Part shown: positions 24,865 to 31,925 of the stretch, one piece after another
Layout of the letters: each line of letters starts with the position of its first letter
How positions within the stretch are numbered: the stretch's first letter is position 1
Assembly (NCBI GenBank): GCA_947475465.1
Contig: CANJLK010000030.1
Span: forward strand, 1 to 41,554
Origin: Caulobacteraceae bacterium
GTDB taxonomy: Bacteria; Pseudomonadota; Alphaproteobacteria; Caulobacterales; Caulobacteraceae
Length of the DNA: 41,554 bases
Direction of reading: 5' to 3'
The notes under the pieces: model-generated
The model's database searches: none
Seen by the model: only the letters and a program-made list of their open reading frames with translations
What the model was told of the DNA's origin: nothing
Made by a program: the position numbers and the translations under genes

Positions 24865-25812
24865 ATGTCGTCGGTCATCGACGCCGACTTCCAGGCCATG
24901 CTGGCGGCGCAGGAACGAGCCCTGGGCGGCCAGCCGGCGCCGGACATCAACCTGCTGCCGGCGGCGCTGGTGCGGGGCGGCTACAAGATGCAGCGCCAGG
25001 CGCAGGACACCCGCGCGCCGGCGGAGGTCGCCGCGCGCGACCTGAGCGTCGATGGCGCCCAGGGCCAGATCGTCGCGCGGCTCTACATGCCGCCGGGCGC
25101 GGCGACGCCCTCGGGCCTGCTGGTCTATTTCCACGGCGGCGGTTTCGTGATCGGCGACCTGGACACCCATGACGGCCACTGCCGCCGGCTGGCGGCCGGG
25201 TCCGGCAGCCGGGTGCTGAGCGTCGACTACCGCCTGGCGCCGGAGCACCCCTTCCCGGCAGGTCACGACGACGCGCTGGCGGCCACCCGCTGGGCCTTCG
25301 ACCACGCCGCCGAACTGGGCGCCGACCCGGCCCGGATCGCGGTGGGCGGGGATTCCGCCGGCGGCAACCTGGCGGCCTCCATCGCCCTGGACCTCAAGGA
25401 CGACCCGGCGCGGCGCCTGGCGTTCCAGCTGCTGCTTTATCCGGGCGTCTGGCCCCGCGAGGAGACCGCCTCGCGCAAGGCGCTGGACGGGCCGATCCTG
25501 ACCCGCGCGGCCCTGGCCTGGTTCGACCGGCACCTGGCGGCCATCGGCCACCCGCAGGCGCACCGGGCGATGATCGAGACCCGCGACCTGTCCGGCGCGC
25601 CGCCGGCCCTGGTGGTCACCGCCGGCTTCGATCCGCTCAAGGACGAGGGGCGCGCCTACGCCGAGCGGCTGGAGGCGGCCGGCGTGCCGGTGACCCAGCT
25701 GCACTACCCGAGCCTCATCCACGACTTCTACACCATGCCCGACGTCTCGCCGAAGGTGCTGGAAGTGGTGGGCGAGACCGTCAACGTGCTGCGGGCGGCG
25801 ATCGGGGGCTGA
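24865..25812 (+). CDS. Alpha/beta hydrolase, hormone-sensitive lipase (acetyl esterase) family
   Basis: The 315-residue esterase carries the oxyanion motif YFHGGGFVIGDLDTHD (about residues 91-106), the nucleophile elbow GDSAGGNLA with serine (about residue 164), the acid aspartate in FDPLKDEG, and the histidine in SLIHDFYTM. This is the complete HSL/class IV esterase set. It starts at ATG 24865, 11 bases after the aldehyde dehydrogenase stop, so the two form an operon. No signal peptide is seen, so it is cytosolic. Confidence 0.93.
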   Translation: MSSVIDADFQAMLAAQERALGGQPAPDINLLPAALVRGGYKMQRQAQDTRAPAEVAARDLSVDGAQGQIVARLYMPPGAATPSGLLVYFHGGGFVIGDLDTHDGHCRRLAAGSGSRVLSVDYRLAPEHPFPAGHDDALAATRWAFDHAAELGADPARIAVGGDSAGGNLAASIALDLKDDPARRLAFQLLLYPGVWPREETASRKALDGPILTRAALAWFDRHLAAIGHPQAHRAMIETRDLSGAPPALVVTAGFDPLKDEGRAYAERLEAAGVPVTQLHYPSLIHDFYTMPDVSPKVLEVVGETVNVLRAAIGG

Positions 25813-25911
25813 TCTCCATCCTTTGCGCAGTGAGCGTGCGCGAGGCGGATAACGGATGTCGCGAGCGAAGCCGAGGCGTTGGGGTCGCGGCGCTAAGCGG
25901 TGGCGTAATAT

Positions 25912-25943
25912 TCGTATAATATATCTTATAATACGTTATACGA
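25912..25943. promoter_or_regulatory. AT-rich dyad with two TATAAT boxes before the adenylation gene
   Basis: TCGTATAA (25912-25919) and TTATACGA (25936-25943) are perfect 8-bp arms 16 bases apart. TATAAT occurs at 25915-25920 and again at 25927-25932. This block of about 50 bases is the most AT-rich in the window and lies 130 bases before the adenylation gene. It is a likely promoter with an overlapping operator. No clear -35 box was found. Confidence 0.5.
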
Positions 25944-26024
25944 TACTTATATCAGATGACGAAGGGGAAGCTGCGGCTATCTGTCGTGGCGACTCGCCTT
26001 GAGGAAGTAATGGCCTGACATCGT

Positions 26025-26066
26025 CTCCCCCATAGTAGTACCAACGTTATTCCATTGGTGGGGGAG
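26025..26066 (+). promoter_or_regulatory. Hairpin that would cover the ribosome binding site of the adenylation gene
   Basis: CTCCCCCA (26025-26032) can pair with TGGGGGAG (26059-26066), and inside it CCAA (26041-26044) with TTGG (26055-26058). The right arm contains the GGGGGAG that serves as Shine-Dalgarno for the GTG at 26072. In RNA this would block translation start unless opened, like a thermometer or trans-acting regulator target. Confidence 0.5.
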
Positions 26067-26071
26067 CGTGC

Positions 26072-27016
26072 GTGCAGGACTGTGATCAGCTTGGCGCGGA
26101 GTTGGCGGACGCTTTCGAGCGTCACCGCGGCAGCGTTGCGCTGGAACTCGGATCTCGGGGCTACACCTACGGCGAGCTCTGGTCGTTCGGCCAAGCTTTC
26201 GCGGACAGGCACCGCGCAACAGTCGGCGCCGACGGCGCTATCGGCATCCTGATCCAAAAGTCCCTGGACGCTTATGTGGCGGTCCTGGGATCGGTGATCA
26301 TGGGGAGGCCCTACGTCTCCCTGAACATGAAGTTCCCACGTGACCGGCAGCTGCACATCGCCGCGGAAAGCAAGTGCCGGGTCATTGTCGCCGACGCCGA
26401 GACCGAGTCACGGCGGCAAGACCTGTGTGCGGCGCTATCTCTGAAAGATGACCTGACGCCCGGGTCCGCCGAAGCAGAACCGGTGGCGGTCACCGGTGAC
26501 ACGCCAGTCTACTACATGTTCACGTCGGGCACGACGGGCGAGCCCAAGGGCGTGATCGTCGCCAGGGGCCATTTCGCCGCTTACCTGGAGGCGATGCACT
26601 ATCGGCTGCAGCTTCCCGCCGGGATGCGCTGTACGCAGTTCTTCGAACTCTCGTTCGACGCGTCCGCCCACGACATCTTCTACACCTGGATGTCGGGCGG
26701 AATCCTGTGCCCGATCTGCGCTACTGCCTGCTGGGGGGAGAGGCGCTTCCAATCAGTTTGGCCAATGCGTGGCAGGCTGCCTGCCCCAACGCGCAGCTGT
26801 TCAACCTCTACGGTCCGACCGAAGGCACCATCGCCATTACCGGCCACGCCTTCAACAGGGCAGATCTGGACCGAGACGATCGCCCGACGGCGCCGATCGG
26901 TGAGGTCAACGTCGGCAGCGAAGGTGTCCTGGTGGGCGAGGACGGCCAGCTCGCGGCGACTGGCGAGCCCGGTGAGTTGTGGATCGGCGGTCCTCAGGTG
27001 GTCACAGGCTACCTGA
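26072..27016 (+). pseudogene. 5' part of a broken adenylation (AMP-binding) domain gene
   Basis: The GTG at 26072 opens an adenylation domain: a GYTYGEL start, then AVLGSVIMGRPYVSLN (A2 region), YYMFTSGTTGEPKG (A3, ATP-binding loop) and FFELSFDASAHDIFYTWMSGG (A4). Homology stops near 26697-26706. In this frame the next 100 codons are nonsense ending at 27016. The domain resumes at 26707 in another frame at the A5-preceding block PDLRYCLLGGEALP. About 50-60 codons that normally lie between A4 and this block are missing, so an internal deletion with a frame change is indicated. The codons look less GC-rich than those of neighbours. The active enzyme would activate an amino or carboxylic acid as an adenylate. 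Confidence 0.75.
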
Positions 27017-28698
27017 ACAAGCCCGAAGAGACAGAGCGGCGCTTCGTCCGACGGTCCTTTCCCGGGATGGCGAGCCGCCGCTGGTACCGCACGGGCGATC
27101 TCGCGGAGTCGATCCCGGAGGGCGGCTACATGTTCCTGGGCCGGATCGACGATCAGGTGAAGATTCGCGGCTACCGGGTCGAGCTGTTTGAGGTGGAGGC
27201 CAGCCTTCGAGCGGCCGCCGACTCACAGGACGTCGCCGCGGTGCCCTGGCCCCTGACCGAAGGCGGCGGCGCCGACGGAATCGTGGCCTTCGTGGTGGAT
27301 CCGCGGCGCTCTGACTCCGAGATCCTGGCGCTCTGCAGCCAGCGCCTCCCGACCTACATGGTGCCGGTCCGGGTCATCGCGGTCGATTACCTGCCCATGA
27401 ACCCGAACGGCAAACTCGACCGCAAGGCGTTGCGTGCCGAGCATCTGGAGGCGGGGGCGAACCCCGCCGTCCGTCCGCCTTCGGACCCGCGTGAGGTGGA
27501 GCGGGGCCTGATCGACGGATGGTCGCGCCTCTTCCCAGGCCATGCGGTCGGCCCGAAGACCACCTTCAACTCCCTGAACGGGGACAGCCTGAGTTATGTG
27601 AACGTCTTGCTGCAGACCGAGCAGCTGATCGGTTCCATGCCCGCCGGTTGGGTTCGCCTCACCATCGCCCAGCTCGCCGCAGCCAGCGAGAAGGACCGCA
27701 GCCGCATCACGGTACGCGCCGACATGCCTGCGCTGATCCGGTTCGTCGCCATCCTACTGGTTTTGTACGGCCACTTCGGCTTTATATCGGTGTCGACGGG
27801 CGCGGTGGGCGCGATGATGCTGCTGTCGGGGTATTTCTTTGGAGCCGTGCAGCTGCCGGGGCTGAACCGTGGCCAGAGCGCGGCAAAGCTGTTGTGGCCC
27901 CTCGTCCCCCTTTGCGTGATCTACTACGGCGTCTTCATTCCGGTCTTCTGGCTGGCGACCCACCGGGTGAGCCGTGACGACTTGCTGATGCTGCAGGATA
28001 TTTCGACGACGAAAAGCTTCCTGTGGTACGTGCACGCGCTCGTGCATATCGTACTGTCCGTAGCCACCATGGCGTGGACCGTTCAGGTCATCACGCGTAA
28101 GTCGCGACGTCACCTGAACGTGAAATTGTGGGTCTTGAGCGCCAGTCTGGCGTTCGGCGCGGTGGCGGCCTTTATCATGCCGCTGTTGGCGCCGGAGTTT
28201 GACGCTGTCCCCGGCGTGCCGGTCGGCGCGTGGTGGCACTATGAGTTCGTGGCGCAGCTGTTCGTGTTCGCGTGCGGCGCGCTTCTGGCTTCACCACGCA
28301 GAAGCAAGTCGATGGTGCTGGGCCTCGTGGCCACCGCTGGCGGCGCCGTGCTCACCGGAGCGTTCGGCTATCCGGCGGAGGGCGTCTCCATCGCGCTTGC
28401 TGGCCTGGCCCTGGTCTTCATTACCAACCTGCGCATCCCCCGCGTGCTGACGCCAGTGATCTATGCCATCGCCGACGCGTCCCTGTTCATCTACCTGATG
28501 CACATCCCCCTTGTCATCTGGCTCAGGTCTTTGGGCTTCAACCGGAGCCTGCGGTTGGCTCTGGTCTTGCTGATTTGTCTGGTGCTCGCTTGGGCTTGGA
28601 ACCGGGTCCTTAAGAGCCCGATTCTGCGCCGACTGCGTGAAAACGGCTTCAAATTGGCGCATCTGTGGCTGCGGCCGCCCGCGACGTTTCAGGCGTAG
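26707..28698 (+). CDS. 3' part: adenylation C-half, carrier domain and acyltransferase-3-like membrane domain
   Basis: The 663-codon frame begins (GTG or internal) with PDLRYCLLGGEALP and continues through A5 NLYGPTEGT, A6 GELWIGGPQVVTGYLNKPEET, A7 YRTGDLAE, A8 GRIDDQVKIRGYRVEL and A10 NPNGKLDRKAL. A carrier domain follows, with its phosphopantetheine serine in NGDSLSYV (about residue 297). The last 330 residues form about ten membrane helices with RFVAILLVLYGHFGF and YLMHIPLVIW, as in acyltransferase-3 proteins. The layout implies an activated acyl or aminoacyl group passed from carrier to a membrane acceptor. Without the 5' part the adenylation site is incomplete, so this is probably the rest of a pseudogene. 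A sequencing error is the alternative. Confidence 0.7.
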   Translation: MPDLRYCLLGGEALPISLANAWQAACPNAQLFNLYGPTEGTIAITGHAFNRADLDRDDRPTAPIGEVNVGSEGVLVGEDGQLAATGEPGELWIGGPQVVTGYLNKPEETERRFVRRSFPGMASRRWYRTGDLAESIPEGGYMFLGRIDDQVKIRGYRVELFEVEASLRAAADSQDVAAVPWPLTEGGGADGIVAFVVDPRRSDSEILALCSQRLPTYMVPVRVIAVDYLPMNPNGKLDRKALRAEHLEAGANPAVRPPSDPREVERGLIDGWSRLFPGHAVGPKTTFNSLNGDSLSYVNVLLQTEQLIGSMPAGWVRLTIAQLAAASEKDRSRITVRADMPALIRFVAILLVLYGHFGFISVSTGAVGAMMLLSGYFFGAVQLPGLNRGQSAAKLLWPLVPLCVIYYGVFIPVFWLATHRVSRDDLLMLQDISTTKSFLWYVHALVHIVLSVATMAWTVQVITRKSRRHLNVKLWVLSASLAFGAVAAFIMPLLAPEFDAVPGVPVGAWWHYEFVAQLFVFACGALLASPRRSKSMVLGLVATAGGAVLTGAFGYPAEGVSIALAGLALVFITNLRIPRVLTPVIYAIADASLFIYLMHIPLVIWLRSLGFNRSLRLALVLLICLVLAWAWNRVLKSPILRRLRENGFKLAHLWLRPPATFQA

Positions 28699-28808
28699 CC
28701 CAATCCGGCCAAGTCGGCTGTTCAGTCTCCGGCGGCCTCCCGATTGTTGGAGGCGCGGCTTTCGCGATTACTGTCTCGCTCCGCAGCCTTCCTTCTTGAG
28801 TTCAATTC

Positions 28809-29996
28809 CTAGTCCTGCTCGCGGCGCCGGCGGCGTTGCGACCAGCCGATCACCGCCATGCCGGCCAGAGTCGAAGCCAGGGAGCCGGCGACGACGCCGA
28901 TCCGGACCTGGGCCTGGTCGCCGGGGTCGCCAAGCGGGAAGGCCAGCTGGCCAATGAACAGGCTCATGGTGAAGCCGATCCCGCAGAGCAGGGCGACGCC
29001 GTAGAGCTCGACCCATTTGGTCCCCGTCGGCCGCCTGGCGAGCTTGAGGGCGAAGACCAGGGCGGTGGCGCCGAAGACGCCGGCCTGCTTGCCGAAGAAG
29101 AGGCCCGCGGCGACGCCCAGGGCGATCGGCCCGAAGAGGTCGTGCAGGCCCAGTCCGGCGACCGAAAAGCCGGCTGCCGAGAAGGCGAACAGCGGCAGGA
29201 TCAGGAAGGCGACGTAAGGATGGAGGCTTTCCATGAAGTCCTCCAGCACGCCGGGGCGGCCGGGCTTGCGGGTTTCCAACGGGATGGTGGCGGCAGCCGC
29301 GACCCCGGCCACAGAGGTGGATATCCCCGACTTCAGGGTGAAGGCCCAGACCAGCGCGAAGCCCAGGGCGTAGAACAGGTAGGGCGCCTTTCGCCAGCGG
29401 CCCAGGAGGCCCATCAGCCCGATGCTGGCGATGGCGCCGCCCACGGCGGCCAGGTGGATCTGAGCAGTGAACAGGAAGCCGATCAGGGCCACGGCTCCCA
29501 GGTCATCGACGATGGCGAGCGTCAACAGGAAGATCCGCAAGGTGGGCGAGAGCCTGGGGCCTGCGATGGCGAGTGCGGCCAGGGCGAAGGCGATATCGGT
29601 GGCGACCGGGGTCGGCCAGCCCTGGGGCGCGCCGCCGGGCCCGGCGTTGAGGGCCAGGTAGATCAGCGCCGGCCCGATCATCCCGCCCAGCGCCGCCAGC
29701 ACCGGCAGGGCCAGGCGGCGCGGATTGGCCAGTTCGCCGCGCACGATCTCGTATTTGATCTCCAGGCCGACGACGAAGAAGAAGATCGCCATCAGCCCTT
29801 CCTTGATCCAGTCGATGACCGGAAGGGTTTCGCGGAAGGCGCCGAGCTGGACGGTGACCGGCGCGGCGACGAAGCCGAAATAGCCGCCCGCCCAGGGCGA
29901 ATTGGCGACGAGGATGGCGGCCAGGGCGGCCAGCGCGAGGATCAGGCCGGAGGCGCTCTCGGTCTTCAGGAAATCGAGCGTGATCCGCTTGGCCAT
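28809..29996 (-). CDS. nhaA: Na+/H+ antiporter NhaA
   Basis: NhaA exchanges cytoplasmic Na+ for external H+ at the inner membrane for pH and salt balance. The 395-residue product has about 12 helices with FFFVVGLEIKYEIVRGEL, TPVATDIAFALA and the paired transport aspartates in LAIVDDLGAVALI. KSGISTSVAGVAAA and the C-terminal GIGFTMSLFIGQLAF are also typical. The ATG at 29996 (MAKRITLDFLKTES) is chosen as it begins the first amphipathic segment. The frame is open to 30065 without protein-like content. It is convergent with the adenylation locus and divergent from the decarboxylase cluster. Confidence 0.96.
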   Translation of the reverse strand: MAKRITLDFLKTESASGLILALAALAAILVANSPWAGGYFGFVAAPVTVQLGAFRETLPVIDWIKEGLMAIFFFVVGLEIKYEIVRGELANPRRLALPVLAALGGMIGPALIYLALNAGPGGAPQGWPTPVATDIAFALAALAIAGPRLSPTLRIFLLTLAIVDDLGAVALIGFLFTAQIHLAAVGGAIASIGLMGLLGRWRKAPYLFYALGFALVWAFTLKSGISTSVAGVAAAATIPLETRKPGRPGVLEDFMESLHPYVAFLILPLFAFSAAGFSVAGLGLHDLFGPIALGVAAGLFFGKQAGVFGATALVFALKLARRPTGTKWVELYGVALLCGIGFTMSLFIGQLAFPLGDPGDQAQVRIGVVAGSLASTLAGMAVIGWSQRRRRREQD

Positions 29997-30027
29997 GGAC
30001 GTGGCGTAGCAGGAAATCCGCGCGCAA

Positions 30028-30055
30028 TCGACGGCGTCCGGCCTTGCGCTATGGT
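30028..30055 (+). promoter_or_regulatory. Promoter of the first carboxymuconolactone-decarboxylase paralogue
   Basis: TCGACGG (-35 like) and CTATGGTGG (-10 TATGGT) are 14 bases apart. The spacing between the hexamers TCGACG and TATGGT is 16 bases. The same pair with the same spacing lies before the third paralogue. The -10 box ends 38 bases before the ATG at 30094. Confidence 0.55.
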
Positions 30056-30093
30056 GGTGGCTCAACGCCCGTCAGAGGCGGCCGGAGGACCTT

Positions 30094-30657
30094 ATGAGAT
30101 TGAAGACCGCACGCATCGCGCCGCTTAGCGACGCCGAGTTGACGCCGGAGCAGGACAGGGCCCTTGAGCCGTTCCGGCCCGACCGGGTGCTCAATATCTT
30201 CCGTACGCTGGCCCGCGCGCCGGCAGCGCTGGAGCGGTTCAACGTCTGGGCCTCCTACATCCTGTCGCGCCGCAACGACCTGGCGGCCCGCGAGCGCGAG
30301 ATCGTCATCCTGCGGACCGGCTGGCTCTGCCGCTCAGGCTACGAGTGGAACCAGCATGAGCGCATCGGCCTGAGCGTGGGGCTTACGGCCGACGAGGTGA
30401 GCCGGATCAAGGCCGGCGCCGAGGCTGGCTGGGGGGCGCGGGACGCGGTGCTGCTCCGCGCGGCCGACGAGCTGCATGCCGACCAGTTCATCACCGACGC
30501 CACCTGGGCCGAGCTCAGCGTTCACTTCAGCGAGAAGCAGTGCATGGACGTGGTGTTCACCGCCGGCCAGTACACCCAGGTCTCGATGATCCTGAACACG
30601 TTCGGCGTGCAGCTGGAAACGGGCAAGACGCCCGATCCGGACCTGGCGCGGGCCTAG
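30094..30657 (+). CDS. Carboxymuconolactone decarboxylase family protein, paralogue 1
   Basis: The 187-residue all-helical protein begins MRLKTARIAPLSDAELTPEQ. A central motif RTGWLCRSGYEWNQHERIG sits where AhpD/CMD proteins carry their cysteine and histidine. Only one cysteine is present there, so the AhpD CxxC redox pair is absent. AVLLRAADELHADQFITDATW and the C-terminal GQYTQVSMILNTFGVQLE follow. Family members act as small-molecule decarboxylases or peroxidase-like enzymes, and the real activity here is unknown. It is first of three tandem paralogues and has its own promoter at 30028. Confidence 0.9.
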   Translation: MRLKTARIAPLSDAELTPEQDRALEPFRPDRVLNIFRTLARAPAALERFNVWASYILSRRNDLAAREREIVILRTGWLCRSGYEWNQHERIGLSVGLTADEVSRIKAGAEAGWGARDAVLLRAADELHADQFITDATWAELSVHFSEKQCMDVVFTAGQYTQVSMILNTFGVQLETGKTPDPDLARA

Positions 30658-30671
30658 CCGGGGAAGATGGC

Positions 30672-31235
30672 ATGAGACTGAAATCGCCCCGCATCGCGCC
30701 CCTCACCGACGCCGAGATGACCCCCGAGCAGGCGGCGGTGGTGAAGCCGGTGAAGTCGGACATGGTGCTGAACATCATGCGCACCCTGGGCCGTGCGCCC
30801 AAGGCGCTGGTCGGCTTCAAGGCCTGGGGCGGCTATGTCCTGTCTCCCGACAACGACCTGAGCGAGCGCCAGGTGGAGATCCTCACCATGCGCACGGTCT
30901 ATCGGTGCCGGGCGGGCTATGCCTGGACCCAGCATGTGCGCACCGCGCCCAGGCGGGGAATCGCCCCGGAGGAGATCGTGCGCCTCAAGGGCGCCGGCGC
31001 GGCCGGATGGGGCGAGCACGACGCCACCCTGGTCCAGGCGGCGGACGAGCTGCATGACGACCAGTTCGTCAGCGACGCCACATGGGGACGGCTGCGCGCC
31101 TTCCTGAGCGAAAAGCAGTGCATGGATGTGGTCTTCGTGGTCGGGCACTACACCCAGATCTCGATGATGCTGAACAGTTTCGGGGTGCCCCTGGACCCTG
31201 GTCTCACCCCCGATCCGGACCTTGAGGGATTCTGA
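30672..31235 (+). CDS. Carboxymuconolactone decarboxylase family protein, paralogue 2
   Basis: The 187-residue product begins MRLKSPRIAPLTDAEMTPEQ and follows the same plan as its neighbours. Its central motif is MRTVYRCRAGYAWTQHVRTA, so the tryptophan of GWLC and the glutamate of GYEWNQH are changed (VYRC, GYAWTQH). That makes it the most diverged of the three in the presumed active site. It starts at ATG 30672, 14 bases after paralogue 1, and is therefore probably translated from the same message. It lacks the shared promoter element found before paralogues 1 and 3. Confidence 0.9.
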   Translation: MRLKSPRIAPLTDAEMTPEQAAVVKPVKSDMVLNIMRTLGRAPKALVGFKAWGGYVLSPDNDLSERQVEILTMRTVYRCRAGYAWTQHVRTAPRRGIAPEEIVRLKGAGAAGWGEHDATLVQAADELHDDQFVSDATWGRLRAFLSEKQCMDVVFVVGHYTQISMMLNSFGVPLDPGLTPDPDLEGF

Positions 31236-31238
31236 GCG

Positions 31239-31266
31239 TCGACGGGCCGGCGTGCTCGGCTATGGT
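31239..31266 (+). promoter_or_regulatory. Promoter of the third carboxymuconolactone-decarboxylase paralogue
   Basis: TCGACGG, 14 bases, then CTATGGTGG repeats the arrangement at 30028-30057 exactly in spacing. The -10 box ends 41 bases before the ATG at 31308. Its conservation while the spacer has diverged suggests selection. Confidence 0.55.
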
Positions 31267-31307
31267 GGCCGCGGGACGCGCCGGATGAGCGCGCCGGGAG
31301 GACACCC

Positions 31308-31874
31308 ATGAGATTGCAGACCCCGCGCATCGCAGCCCTGTCGGACGCCGAACTGACGCCGGAGCAGCTCGAAATCGTCAAGCCGGTGCAGGGGACCGAG
31401 ATCCTCAACCTGTTCCGCACCCTGGTGCGCATTCCCGACGCCCTGAGCGCCCTGAAGTCGTGGGGCGCCTATGTGGTCTCGCGCCGCCAGGGCCTGACGC
31501 TGCGCGACGCGGAGGTCATCATCCTGCGCACCGGGTGGCTGTGCAAATCGGGCTATGAGTGGAACCAGCATTCGCGAGTGGCGGAGCGGGCGGGGTTCAC
31601 CGGGCAGGAGATCGAGCGCATCAAGGCCGGCGCCGATGCGCCCGGCTGGACCGAGCGAGAGAGGGCCCTGATCCGGGCCTGCGACGACCTCAACGCCGAC
31701 CAGCACATCAGCGATGCGAGCTGGGCCGGCCTGAAGGCCCACCTCACCGAGGCGCAGTGCATGGACCTGGTGTTCCTGGTCGCCCAGTACACCCAGATCG
31801 CCATGATGCTGAACAGCTTCGGGGTGCAGCTGGAGGCCGGCAAGACCGTGGACCCGGACCTGCGGTTCTATTGA
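31308..31874 (+). CDS. Carboxymuconolactone decarboxylase family protein, paralogue 3
   Basis: The 188-residue product begins MRLQTPRIAALSDAELTPEQ. Its central motif LRTGWLCKSGYEWNQHSRV is close to that of paralogue 1, with the same single cysteine and histidine. The region LIRACDDLNADQHISDASW parallels the others, and the C-terminus carries QYTQIAMMLNSFGVQLE. A GGGAGGACACCC ribosome binding region precedes ATG 31308. It has its own promoter at 31239, so it can be expressed apart from paralogues 1 and 2. It lies 51 bases before selO on the same strand. Confidence 0.9.
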   Translation: MRLQTPRIAALSDAELTPEQLEIVKPVQGTEILNLFRTLVRIPDALSALKSWGAYVVSRRQGLTLRDAEVIILRTGWLCKSGYEWNQHSRVAERAGFTGQEIERIKAGADAPGWTERERALIRACDDLNADQHISDASWAGLKAHLTEAQCMDLVFLVAQYTQIAMMLNSFGVQLEAGKTVDPDLRFY

Positions 31875-31925
31875 CGTCGGCGCGCCGGGCTTGCGGCGCC
31901 GCCGCCCGCGGGTCATCTGACGGGG

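Noticed and set aside
25952..26356. 134-codon minus-strand frame before the adenylation gene
   Set aside because: It is antisense to the regulatory region and to the recognisable N-terminus of the adenylation domain.
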